A stretch of DNA of 64,000 nt from Drancourtella massiliensis (GTDB taxonomy: Bacteria; Bacillota; Clostridia; Lachnospirales; Lachnospiraceae), in contig NZ_JACJKH010000008.1 in the NCBI RefSeq assembly GCF_016900655.1, positions 59,828 to 123,827 on the forward strand, read 5' to 3'. Below are positions 51,863 through 60,095 of the stretch, piece after piece. Made by a program: the position numbers and the translations under genes. The notes beneath the pieces were generated by a model. The model was given only the letters and a program-made list of their open reading frames with translations. It had not been told where the DNA came from and did no database searches. Numbering within the stretch: position 1 is the first letter of the stretch; every line of letters starts with the position of its first letter.

Positions 51863-53098
51863 ATGAAGGGTATGAGAAAAGGAAGCATGATTGACGCTTC
51901 GGAAAGCATAAGAAGGAAGAAAGTCAGAAGAACTTTTCTGTTATTGAATTGTCTGTTTGAGTTTTATGCGGGAATTACAGGGGCGACATTTGTTCTGTTT
52001 CTGTACAGCAAGGGACTGAATACGATGGAGGCAAATCTTGTCATCGCCATGTCCCTGATTGTTTCGTTTTTTATGGAGATCCCGACTGGCGCGCTGGCGG
52101 ATTCAATTGGATATGTCGGGACGACTGTACTCAGCGGAATTCTGATGGCTGTGACCAATGTGTTGTTTTTCTTCTGTGATACAATGCCGGTATTTCTGGC
52201 AGCACAGATTTCCCTTGGTATTGCCTGTGCTTTTGAGTCCGGGACGCTGGATGCATGGGTTATCGACAATACGTCGACAGAAGAAAGCAGAACGGTCTTT
52301 ATTTTGAAAAACAAAGGGATTTCTGTCATGATGATCCTGTCCGGCCTGCTGGGAGGTCTGGTTGCGGATTTTTATCTTGAAGGAATATTCTTGCTTGCGT
52401 TTGTGGCAGCGGTGATTTACATAGGAATCAGTCTCGTAGTGATGCCAAAGGTGGAGACGGTCAGAAAGACGAGAACACAAAGGCAGATTTCAGAAGCAGC
52501 GTCTGGTGTAAAAAAAGTCATAAAAGAGAGCGTGCAGTATTGTATGAAAGACAAAAATGTCTGGAATGTGATTTTGTTTAACAGTATTCTGACTTTTGCT
52601 TTTTCACCGGTATTTGTATTCTGGTCGCCGATGCTGCACAGTTTTGAACGCGTTAATTATACGGTGATCGGACTGGCGTGGGTACTGATGCGGGCCGCGA
52701 TGCTGGCGGGAAATGCGGTACTGGAACGAAGAAAAGAACGGTCGTTTTCGGCACTTGCAGTGATTAGTGCAGTATGCGGAATCAGTGTGTTTGCACTGGC
52801 ATATCTGCATACATTCTGGAGCCTGCTGTTTGGAATCCTTCTGTTTGAGTTTTTCCTGGGGATCATATATCCGCTCAAGGAGACCGTATTAAATGCAGGA
52901 ATCAGCCATGAAAACAGGGCCACAGTCCTGTCCTTTCACTCAATGATTGTGAGTATTTTTAATTATGTTTCCATGCTGGTCATGGGAAAGATTGCGGAGA
53001 TCTGGTCGATCGAAACGACATGGAAGATGAGCGGCCTGCTTTTGGTGATTGCAGGGATAGTTACCGTTATAAAGAAAAGAGAGAAACTCCTTTCCTGA
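51863..53098 (+). CDS. MFS transporter
   Basis: This is a 411-residue, 12-helix major facilitator. The loop 2-3 signature region reads GALADSIGYVGTTVLSG, a variant of the G-x-x-x-D-R-x-G-R motif. Its pattern (FFMEIPTGALADSIG) resembles the uncharacterised MFS drug/metabolite exporters common in Firmicutes. The start is uncertain; several in-frame ATGs (51863, 51872, 51887) lie close together. TATAAT at 51824 may be its -10, although no good -35 is spaced for it. Confidence 0.85.
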   Translation: MKGMRKGSMIDASESIRRKKVRRTFLLLNCLFEFYAGITGATFVLFLYSKGLNTMEANLVIAMSLIVSFFMEIPTGALADSIGYVGTTVLSGILMAVTNVLFFFCDTMPVFLAAQISLGIACAFESGTLDAWVIDNTSTEESRTVFILKNKGISVMMILSGLLGGLVADFYLEGIFLLAFVAAVIYIGISLVVMPKVETVRKTRTQRQISEAASGVKKVIKESVQYCMKDKNVWNVILFNSILTFAFSPVFVFWSPMLHSFERVNYTVIGLAWVLMRAAMLAGNAVLERRKERSFSALAVISAVCGISVFALAYLHTFWSLLFGILLFEFFLGIIYPLKETVLNAGISHENRATVLSFHSMIVSIFNYVSMLVMGKIAEIWSIETTWKMSGLLLVIAGIVTVIKKREKLLS

Positions 53099-53112
53099 AA
53101 TCAGATTTCGGG

Positions 53113-53134
53113 AAAAGAGAGTTCTCTCTTTTTT
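53113..53134 (+). terminator. Terminator after the MFS gene
   Basis: AAAAGAGA (53113-53120), loop GTTC and TCTCTTTT (53125-53132) plus two more T form a compact A/T-rich terminator 14 bases after the stop. Confidence 0.75.
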
Positions 53135-53187
53135 GTTTATGTGGCTTTAGCTGGTTAAGTGATTCGTTATATACAACATCATAATAT

Positions 53188-53488
53188 ACGGTTAACAACC
53201 TGAAAAGTAAGGGCCTTAACCGCAAACTTTAGTCGTTTTGTACGGTTAATATCTTGGCAATGAGAATTTTAACCGTAAAATTTTGGCATATTGCACGGTT
53301 AAAAGATCCGAAATAAGAATCTTAACCGTAGAGTTTTGGCGTGTTGTACGGTTAATATCACGGAAATAAGATTCATAACCGTAACTTTTCGGTATTCTGT
53401 ACGGTTAATATCTTAGTAATGGAAATTCTAACCGCAAAATTCGGGCATGTTGTACGGTTAAGATCACGGTAGGGAGAGTCTCAACCGT
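53188..53488. repeat. Six-unit 53-bp array of alternating inverted octamers ACGGTTAA / TTAACCGT
   Basis: Forward octamers begin at 53188, 53242, 53295, 53348, 53401 and 53454. Inverse octamers begin at 53216, 53269, 53322, 53375, 53428 and 53481. The inverse copies are spaced by exactly 53 in every interval, and the forward ones by 54, 53, 53, 53, 53. Spacers of 19-20 and 18 bases alternate; they vary but keep consensus positions (tATCnnGG-AAT and TTTtGG...TTG). Each unit could fold as a hairpin, and the joints between units could too. The array fills most of the 497-base gap between two convergent genes. Its function is unknown. A 53-base period excludes coding. Confidence 0.92.
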
Positions 53489-53595
53489 AAACCTCCATTT
53501 GTTGCAACATTATAATGCTAAAACATAAAGAAATAGGAATAAGATTCTTTTTAATTTATGATGCTGCGTTAGATGGTTTACACCGAGGTCAGATT

Positions 53596-54033
53596 TTAAC
53601 AGCAACCATGTTCCAGGGATGCTTCAAAGACAGACAGATCCAGTCCAAAGTCTCCATAGCCTTCCCGGATTGTCTGGATGTAGGTGTCTGACGGGCGGCC
53701 CGGTTTTGCTTCTTCGGCCATGATATAGACCATGGCTGTGATTGTCTGTCCGTCCTGAAGCGTAACCGGAACATCCTCTTTGTAGTAAAGGGTCGGGTAC
53801 ACTTCGTACTCGTCAAGGCTTTTTTCATTTTCCGGAGTAATATCCCACAGTGCGACCGGGGTGACAGCACCTTCTTTTTTCTGGATGGTTGCATAGATTT
53901 TTTCCGGTTCAAGTCCACGGTAAATCAGTTCCCATCCTTCCAGCGTTCCGACTGCGTAAGGAACTGCGCCCGGGCACCGTTCTTCCATCTGTTTTTTGTG
54001 AAGATTACTTCCATAAGCTACATATAATCTCAT
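53596..54033 (-). CDS. Gamma-glutamylcyclotransferase-like (AIG2 fold) protein
   Basis: This 145-residue protein has the diagnostic YGSNLHKKQM substrate-loop motif at residues 7-16 and a conserved Glu in DEYEVYP near 75, the catalytic position of the family. Members cleave gamma-glutamyl amines or peptides with release of 5-oxoproline, or act on related amides. AGGAGAG lies upstream of the ATG. Its 3' side faces the 53-bp repeat array, and no separate terminator is seen. Confidence 0.85.
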   Translation of the reverse strand: MRLYVAYGSNLHKKQMEERCPGAVPYAVGTLEGWELIYRGLEPEKIYATIQKKEGAVTPVALWDITPENEKSLDEYEVYPTLYYKEDVPVTLQDGQTITAMVYIMAEEAKPGRPSDTYIQTIREGYGDFGLDLSVFEASLEHGCC

Positions 54034-54277
54034 ATTTTCTCTCCTATTGTGTAATTTCTTGTATCTGTTTTCATTTTGTACTATTTTTGCGTTTTTATCA
54101 ATAGAATCCTGAAAAAAAGAAGAAGTGATATGATTTAAAAACCGAGTGGATTAATATTTGCAAGTGGGAAAATTCTGAAAATAATAAAAAAATAATGAGA
54201 AAGACTGGTTAATTTGTTCGAGATTTGATAAAATAATAATAAATTAGCGGGATACAAAGACCGGAGAAAGATGGGGG

Positions 54278-54667
54278 ATGATAAGAATGCCGGGGAAAAA
54301 GAAGAATCCGCTGTGGAGGAGTTTTGGATATGCTTTTGCCGGAATCTGGACAGGAATCCGGAAAGAGAGGAATATGAAAATTCACTGCACGGCACTTCTG
54401 ATGGTTGTGATTGCGGGGATTGCCTTCCGGATTACCGTTTCAGAATGGTGTATCTGCATTGTCCTTTGTGCGCTTGTCATGTCGCTGGAGCTTGTCAATA
54501 CAGCATTGGAAGCGGTAGTGGATCTGGTGACGGAGGAGAAAAAGCCCCTGGCAAAAATTGCAAAAGATACGGCGGCAGGCGCGGTTCTGATCGCAGCGAT
54601 TGCTTCTGTCATAATAGGACTTCTGATTTTTGTCCCGCATATAGCCGGATGGTTCATACAGTCGTAA
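54278..54667 (+). CDS. Diacylglycerol kinase / undecaprenol kinase family protein
   Basis: This 129-residue membrane protein of the DgkA family has three helices and an amphipathic N-terminal segment (SFGYAFAGIWTGIRKERNMKIH). The catalytic block is SLELVNTALEAVVDLV, with the active-site Glu. In Gram-positives the enzyme phosphorylates undecaprenol for cell-wall lipid recycling. ATG 54287, nine bases after GGGGG, is an equally good start. A longer frame in another phase over the same bases is a shadow. It is followed after 18 bases by the phasin-like gene. Confidence 0.88.
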   Translation: MIRMPGKKKNPLWRSFGYAFAGIWTGIRKERNMKIHCTALLMVVIAGIAFRITVSEWCICIVLCALVMSLELVNTALEAVVDLVTEEKKPLAKIAKDTAAGAVLIAAIASVIIGLLIFVPHIAGWFIQS

Positions 54668-54685
54668 AAAGAGAGGAGAATACAT

Positions 54686-55078
54686 ATGGATGGATTAGGT
54701 GAAAATTTAAAGAAAGTACTTCTTGCCGGGGTAGGGGCCGTAGCGGTTACGGCAGAAAAGTCAAAAGATCTTCTTGATGAGATGGTAAAAAAAGGCGAGA
54801 TCACGGTAGAACAGGGAAAGGTACTCAACGAAGAATTGAAACATAATATCAGGAAGACTATGAAGGAAAAGGTCAATGTATCCATCAAACCGTCGTCTCC
54901 GGAGGAACTTCAGGAACTGATAGGGAAGATGACGCCGGAACAGCTTGCTGATTTAAAAGCGGCGATCCAGAAGATGGAAGAAGAGCCGAAGGCACAGGAG
55001 GAATCCGGGACAGATCCGGAGGGAAAAGCAGAAGAACCGGAAGAGACATCAGAAGAGGATAAAGGAGAGACAGAATAG
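54686..55078 (+). CDS. Phasin-like protein paired with UbiB-family gene
   Basis: This 130-residue acidic protein begins with a short hydrophobic patch (KKVLLAGVGAVAVTAEKSKDLLDEMVKKGEIT), the pattern of the PHA-granule-regulator/phasin-like family. A helical middle (SPEELQELIGKMTPEQLADLKAAIQ) follows, then a disordered Glu-rich tail. In many Clostridia such a gene sits directly before a UbiB-type kinase gene, as here, five bases apart. PHA storage is not implied. A role with membrane lipids is more likely (inference). Confidence 0.75.
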   Translation: MDGLGENLKKVLLAGVGAVAVTAEKSKDLLDEMVKKGEITVEQGKVLNEELKHNIRKTMKEKVNVSIKPSSPEELQELIGKMTPEQLADLKAAIQKMEEEPKAQEESGTDPEGKAEEPEETSEEDKGETE

Positions 55079-55083
55079 TTTTA

Positions 55084-56667
55084 ATGAGCGAGCAATCATC
55101 GGAAAAATATGGAAAACGTTTAAAAGAAATAACCTCAGTGCTCCATAAACATGCAATTTCACGTGGGGTGACACCGGAAAAACTCCGCCTGATTCTGGAG
55201 GAACTTGGTCCTACCTATATCAAACTGGGGCAGATTGCCTCCATGCATTCCGATATTCTTCCGAAAAAATACTGTGACGAGTTGATGCGGCTCCGTTCTG
55301 ACGTGGCTCCGATGCCTTTTGAACAGGTACAGGAAGTACTGGAAGAAGCCTACGGATGTCCGTATACGGAGGTTTTTGCAGAGGTGGATCCGGTTCCCCT
55401 GGGGTCTGCATCCATTGCACAGGTACATAAGGCGGTACTGAAGACCGGGGAAAAAGTAGTGGTAAAAGTACAGCGGAAGGGAATTTATGATATTATGTCC
55501 CGCGACATCGGACTTCTTCACAAGGCAGTCCGGCTGCTTCCTCCCATCAGCATGAAAGGTCTGGTGGATCTGGATATGGTGCTGGACGAGCTCTGGGCAG
55601 TCACTCAGGAAGAAATGAACTTTCTGATTGAAGCGTCCAACATGGAAGAATTTGCCAAAAAAAATGAAGATGTGGCTTTTGTGGGAACTCCGGCGCTTTT
55701 CAAGGAATATACGACAACCCATGTTCTTGTAATGGAGTATATTGACGGACTTGGAATTGATGAAAAGGAAAAACTGCTGGAAAACGGGTACGATCTGAAA
55801 GAGATCGGGACCAAGCTTGTGGATAACTATATTAAACAGGTTATGGATGACGGCTTTTTCCATGCAGATCCGCATCCGGGGAATGTAAGAATCCGGGGTG
55901 GCAAAATCATCTGGATTGATATGGGAATGATGGGCAGGCTGACAGAAAGAGATAAAGATCTGATTGCTGAAGCAGTAAAAGGGGTGGCCGCCAATGATGT
56001 GGCGCTGATTCTGGAAGTGGTCATGGCTCTTGGAGAATTTCAGGGACATCCGGATCAGAGCGAGCTGTACAGAGATATCGGGGATCTGCTTTCTAAATAT
56101 GGAACTGTTGATATGGGGGATATCGATCTGGCCGAAGTGATCCAGGATCTGATGGAAGTGATGAAGAAAAATAAAATCCGGATGCCGCACGGATTGACAA
56201 TGCTGGCAAGGGGACTGACACATATGGAAGGGGTTCTTGCAGATCTGGCTCCTGAGATTAATATGGTCGGCATAGCAGCAGCGAGAATGTCTGGAAGCAT
56301 TTTCCTGGAAAAAGACTGGAAGAATGCGTTAAAACATAATGCAAGAAGCGTGTACCGGTCTTTGCATAAGGCACTTGACATACCTGCTTTGACGGCAGAT
56401 ATTCTTCATGGTTTTCTGAAAGGACAGAACCGGATCAATCTGGATCTGCATTCTACAGATGACCTGAATGAAATGCTGACCAGACTTGTGAAGCGGATTA
56501 TCATGGGATTTCTGGCGATGGCTCTTCTGATCAGCTCAAGTATCATTTGTACGACGGATATGAAACCCCAAATTTGGGGAATTCCGGCGCTTGGGGCAAT
56601 CGGATATATTCTGGCTCTTTGCATGGCTCTTTATATTTTTTTAAGTCATATCCATATCCGAAAATAA
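55084..56667 (+). CDS. ABC1/UbiB (AarF) family atypical kinase
   Basis: This 527-residue protein has the KxGQ-type motif (YIKLGQIASM) near residue 45, the alanine-rich nucleotide loop PLGSASIAQVH near 103, the Lys in VVKVQRKG, and the metal/catalytic DGFFHADPHPGNV near 260. Two C-terminal helices (LAMALLISSSIICTT, YILALCMALYIFL) anchor it in the membrane. UbiB proteins are ATPases for isoprenoid-lipid handling. This organism need not make ubiquinone, so the lipid is unknown. The nearest AAAGGAG is far (about 16 bases) from the ATG, suggesting coupling to the phasin-like gene. Confidence 0.9.
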   Translation: MSEQSSEKYGKRLKEITSVLHKHAISRGVTPEKLRLILEELGPTYIKLGQIASMHSDILPKKYCDELMRLRSDVAPMPFEQVQEVLEEAYGCPYTEVFAEVDPVPLGSASIAQVHKAVLKTGEKVVVKVQRKGIYDIMSRDIGLLHKAVRLLPPISMKGLVDLDMVLDELWAVTQEEMNFLIEASNMEEFAKKNEDVAFVGTPALFKEYTTTHVLVMEYIDGLGIDEKEKLLENGYDLKEIGTKLVDNYIKQVMDDGFFHADPHPGNVRIRGGKIIWIDMGMMGRLTERDKDLIAEAVKGVAANDVALILEVVMALGEFQGHPDQSELYRDIGDLLSKYGTVDMGDIDLAEVIQDLMEVMKKNKIRMPHGLTMLARGLTHMEGVLADLAPEINMVGIAAARMSGSIFLEKDWKNALKHNARSVYRSLHKALDIPALTADILHGFLKGQNRINLDLHSTDDLNEMLTRLVKRIIMGFLAMALLISSSIICTTDMKPQIWGIPALGAIGYILALCMALYIFLSHIHIRK

Positions 56668-56682
56668 AGGAAAAGAAATAAA

Positions 56683-56711
56683 TTGTAGGTTTTGGAGAAA
56701 TCGTATATACT
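56683..56711 (+). promoter_or_regulatory. Promoter of the SseB-like gene
   Basis: TTGTAG (56683-56688), a 17-base spacer and TATACT (56706-56711) lie 42 bases upstream of the start codon. Confidence 0.6.
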
Positions 56712-56752
56712 ATATCTATGCAGGAATGACACAGAAAGGAAAGATATAGATT

Positions 56753-57520
56753 ATGAGTGACGAAAAGAAGAATGAGACACTGACAGACAGAAAAAAAGAA
56801 GTAATTCAGTCAATCCAGAGGGCGGCAGAGATCTATACCATTGCATCCGTATGTACAAAGATGCCATATGTTTTCTGCGATCCGGAGACATTTGACGATG
56901 AAGTTTTTGTATTTTTGAAGTTTGAGGATGCACAGACAGCGGCGAAAGCACTTGCTGAGGAAAAGGAGCCGGTAAGTCTTGTAAAAGTAGAGAACAAGCA
57001 GCTTCTGCATTTTTTTTCCAATCTTTACACAATTGGAGTCAACTGTGTTGTTGTGGATCAGAATTCCGGCAAGGAAGAGCGCCTTCAGCTTCAGGAGATT
57101 GTACATAGGGCAGAGGTAAAAGAATTACCGGATGGAAAGGTACGGGTGGAAAATCCGGAACTGGTTCTTACGGCATTATATCTGATGCAGAAAACCCAGA
57201 GACTCCGGTTAAGAGAAGGTGAGCAGGAGATCAAAGATCTTCAGGATGAAGTAATGGCGCATTTTTCCAGAGGACGTTATATCGTAGCTTTTGAGGCGGA
57301 TAAGGGAATTCCTCTTTTAAAAGACAAGAAAGATGACACATATCAGCCGGTATTTACGGATATTATGGAATTTCAGAAATTCAACAGAGAAAATCGTTTC
57401 CGGACAGCCGTAATTCCGGCGGAAAAGATTCCGGATCTTCTTGCACCGGAGACAAAGGGTGTGACTATCAACCCGATGACGGTCAATCTACAGCTCCAGA
57501 TCCGGAAAAAGAAAAACTGA
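56753..57520 (+). CDS. SseB N-terminal-domain-like protein
   Basis: This 255-residue soluble protein has a C-terminal half of the SseB type: GRYIVAFEADKGIPLLKDKKDDTYQPVFTDIMEFQKF...FRTAVIPAEKIPDLL, ending GVTINPMTVNLQLQI. The N-terminal half (residues 15-125) may be a second, degenerate copy (VFVFLKFEDAQTAAKALAEEK). The biochemical role of this domain is unknown. GAAAGGA lies upstream. The next gene starts 40 bases later and may be co-transcribed. Confidence 0.75.
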   Translation: MSDEKKNETLTDRKKEVIQSIQRAAEIYTIASVCTKMPYVFCDPETFDDEVFVFLKFEDAQTAAKALAEEKEPVSLVKVENKQLLHFFSNLYTIGVNCVVVDQNSGKEERLQLQEIVHRAEVKELPDGKVRVENPELVLTALYLMQKTQRLRLREGEQEIKDLQDEVMAHFSRGRYIVAFEADKGIPLLKDKKDDTYQPVFTDIMEFQKFNRENRFRTAVIPAEKIPDLLAPETKGVTINPMTVNLQLQIRKKKN

Positions 57521-57559
57521 TTCCATGTTTCACTTATAAACGAAAAGGAGTGTGTGCAT

Positions 57560-58201
57560 ATGACGAATCATACTATTATTACCATTGGCAGACAGTTTGG
57601 AAGCGGAGGGCATGAGGTAGGAAACCGTCTTTCCGAGAGATTGAACATTCCGCTGTATGATAACAATCTGATTTCAATGGCAGCGCATGAACTGTCGATC
57701 AGTCAGGAGGCGGCAGAGAAGGTGGATGAGACAATCCTTGGAAAGTTTCTCTCGGCCTATGTAGTAAATATGCGTGATTATACAGTCTTTATCAATGACA
57801 GCAATGAATCTGTGCCGCTAAGCGACAAGGTTTATGAAGTCCAGACGAGTATTATCAACCGCCTTTCCGAGAGAGGACCATGCATTTTCGTCGGAAGATG
57901 CGCTGACTATATTCTGGGAGATTACAGCAACTGCATTCACACTTTTATCTATGCCTACAAGGAGGATCGGATCCGCCGTATCATGAAGATTTATGGACTG
58001 GATTCCAAACAGGCATGGGAGAGAATTAAGAAGATGGACCGGGAGAGAAAGACTTATTACGAAGCTCATACCGGAAGAGAATGGGGAAGTATTGAGGCGC
58101 ATGGAATGCTTTTTAATGTAAGCCTTCTGGGGATTGAAGGAGTGACAGATGCGCTTGAAGCGATTTACAGAAAGTGGGAATCCAATGTCAAGCAGGGATA
58201 A
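57560..58201 (+). CDS. Cytidylate kinase-like family protein
   Basis: This 213-residue P-loop protein of the cytidylate_kin2 type has the N-terminal loop GRQFGSGGHEVGNRLSERL in place of a classical GxxGxGKS Walker A. It also has VGRCADYIL and the C-terminal REWGSIEAHGMLFNVSLLG. The family is widespread in gut Firmicutes, and its substrate is unproven. The housekeeping CMP kinase is a separate, shorter protein. ATG 57560 has AAAGGAG nine bases upstream; a GTG at 57554 is less likely. Confidence 0.85.
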   Translation: MTNHTIITIGRQFGSGGHEVGNRLSERLNIPLYDNNLISMAAHELSISQEAAEKVDETILGKFLSAYVVNMRDYTVFINDSNESVPLSDKVYEVQTSIINRLSERGPCIFVGRCADYILGDYSNCIHTFIYAYKEDRIRRIMKIYGLDSKQAWERIKKMDRERKTYYEAHTGREWGSIEAHGMLFNVSLLGIEGVTDALEAIYRKWESNVKQG

Positions 58202-58246
58202 AAACCTGACAGATTTCTTAATTTTTTGTGAAAACCAAAATCATAA

Positions 58247-58299
58247 AGAGCCGGGAACCTGCGCAAATACGGGATTTGTCGGGGGTCCGGCTCTGTTTT
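58247..58299 (+). terminator. Terminator after the cytidylate-kinase-like gene
   Basis: AGAGCCGG (58247-58254) pairs with CCGGCTCT (58287-58294), with a further ACC/GGT inside, followed by GTTTTG. Confidence 0.75.
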
Positions 58300-58324
58300 G
58301 ATGTCTTTTTTCCAAGGGTCCTGC

Positions 58325-58354
58325 TTGACTTCCTTTTGGAATACGGGATATAAT
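58325..58354 (+). promoter_or_regulatory. Promoter of the LCP gene
   Basis: TTGACT (58325-58330), an 18-base spacer and TATAAT (58349-58354) lie 50 bases before the start codon. Confidence 0.75.
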
Positions 58355-58403
58355 CTAACGAGGGAATGAATGGGAATAAATAAGAGAAAAGGGAAGATGA
58401 ACT

Positions 58404-59945
58404 ATGTCGAAAATGAGTCGTCAGGACAGGCAGGCCTATGAGCAGGCATTGAAGAGACGAAAAAAGCAGAGCAGTCCGGGGAAAAGACAGCGGACGGCTT
58501 ACTCCAGAACTTCCAAAAGCAGTACCGCAGGGCGATCCAGAAGCCGCTATACGGACTATGATGGAAATGAGATTGACGAAAGTTACATTAATAATAGAAG
58601 AAACAGCAGATACACAGGCTATGATACATATGATCGTTATAGCGGGTATGATGACTATGATTACGATGACTATGACGACTATGATGATGATTATGATTAC
58701 GAGGAAAGACCGGGGAGAATCCGGATGCCGGAAGATCTTGGGTTTGGATACCGGAGAGAGAAAAGCTCCTCAAAAAGGAGAAGGCCGGAAGACTCCTATC
58801 CTGTGTCAGGCAAAAGGAGCCGGAAGCAAAATGGGAAGCTGATCCTTTTGATTCAGCTGATTGCTACGGCGTTGTTTCTGGCATCAGCAGTTTATCTGGG
58901 AATGATTCCGTGGCTTTATCTTGGTGCAGCAGCAATTGTCCTTTTGATTCTCGTTCTTCTGGTTTACCGGATGCAGAACGGATTCCGGAAGAAGCGTTTT
59001 CTGGGAGCGCTGCTTGGACTCCTGATCAGTGCAGTACTTCTCGTGGCGGCATTCTATATGTTTGAAGTGCGTTCCGCATTAAATGATATTACGGACGGCA
59101 ATGAAGCACCGGAGTTAAGTGAAGCCGCCGCGGGTGTCAATGTTTCCGAAGATCCGTTCAGCGTTTATATCAGCGGAATTGATGTGTATGGAGACATTAC
59201 GCAGCAGAGTAGAAGTGATGTCAACATCATCGCAACTGTGAATCCGAAGACAAAGCAGATTTTACTTGTTACGACACCGAGGGACTATTACGTACCGATC
59301 CCCGGTGTGTCGGAAGGTTACCCGGACAAGCTGACTCATGCAGGTACTTATGGAATCGCGACTTCCATGGCAACTCTGGAAGAGCTGTATGATGTGGATA
59401 TCCCATTCTATGTAAGAGTAAACTTTACATCTCTGATAGAGATGGTGGATACTCTTGGAGGCATTGATGTTGAGTCGGACATTGCGTTTACGACGGGAGA
59501 GGAGTCAGGACTTGTCGTTGAGGTCAAAGAAGGAACCAATCATTTCAACGGCCAGGAAGCACTGGCATTCTGCCGTGAACGTCACGCGCTTGCGGAGGGA
59601 GATAATCAGAGAGGGAAGAACCAGCAGGCTGTCATTGAGGCCATGCTGAAAAAGGCAATGTCTCCATCGATCCTGATTAAAGGACCTCGTCTGATTGATC
59701 AGGTCAGCGGAAATACCGAGACCAATATGTCTACAAGCCAGCTCCAGGAGCTTGTCAGAGTCCAGCTGGCAGGGATGAATGGCTGGGATGTCGTATCTGT
59801 CGCAGCAGAAGGAACTTCTTCCACGGAGTACTGCTATTCCTATTCAGGAGGACCGCTTTCGGTTATTGTGCCGGATGATTCTTCCGTAGCTTCGATTCAG
59901 GAAAAGATCAATGCAGTAGAGGCAGGAGAAACGGTTTCCGAATAA
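58404..59945 (+). CDS. LytR-CpsA-Psr (LCP) family protein
   Basis: This 513-residue wall-glycopolymer ligase transfers polymers from undecaprenyl carriers to peptidoglycan on the outer face of the membrane. The cytoplasmic N-terminus (about 140 residues) is unusually long. It is basic at first and then almost pure Tyr/Asp between residues about 65 and 98. Three helices follow (about 145-225). The LCP domain starts at FSVYISGIDVYGD and has RSDVNIIATVNP, TPRDYYVPI, DKLTHAGTYG and NHFNGQEALAFCRERH with the catalytic Arg. GGGAAG lies upstream of the ATG. Confidence 0.92.
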   Translation: MSKMSRQDRQAYEQALKRRKKQSSPGKRQRTAYSRTSKSSTAGRSRSRYTDYDGNEIDESYINNRRNSRYTGYDTYDRYSGYDDYDYDDYDDYDDDYDYEERPGRIRMPEDLGFGYRREKSSSKRRRPEDSYPVSGKRSRKQNGKLILLIQLIATALFLASAVYLGMIPWLYLGAAAIVLLILVLLVYRMQNGFRKKRFLGALLGLLISAVLLVAAFYMFEVRSALNDITDGNEAPELSEAAAGVNVSEDPFSVYISGIDVYGDITQQSRSDVNIIATVNPKTKQILLVTTPRDYYVPIPGVSEGYPDKLTHAGTYGIATSMATLEELYDVDIPFYVRVNFTSLIEMVDTLGGIDVESDIAFTTGEESGLVVEVKEGTNHFNGQEALAFCRERHALAEGDNQRGKNQQAVIEAMLKKAMSPSILIKGPRLIDQVSGNTETNMSTSQLQELVRVQLAGMNGWDVVSVAAEGTSSTEYCYSYSGGPLSVIVPDDSSVASIQEKINAVEAGETVSE

Positions 59946-59969
59946 AAGAAAAAGACGTATAAATAAAAG

Positions 59970-60014
59970 CCGGACAGAAAGGGAAGAAAAACTTTCCAAT
60001 CTGTCCGGTTTTTT
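59970..60014 (+). terminator. Terminator of the LCP gene
   Basis: CCGGACAGA (59970-59978) pairs with TCTGTCCGG (60000-60008), has an inner GGGAAG/CTTTCC stem, and is followed by T6. Confidence 0.92.
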
Positions 60015-60095
60015 GCACGGAAAATGGATTATGACTGGAAGCATGAGAGCGATCCTGTTACAATAATTCTAAAAGGAAGGAAAGAAGGTGTTTCC

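Noticed and set aside
53188..53488. Regularly spaced repeats that could be taken for a CRISPR array
   Set aside because: The conserved part is only about 8 bp and alternates in orientation, the spacers resemble each other, and no cas gene is near.
54271..54702. Open frame of 143 codons in another phase over the DgkA-type gene
   Set aside because: Its translation is low complexity (Gly/Ser/Arg) and lacks helices, while the chosen frame has the full DgkA motif set.
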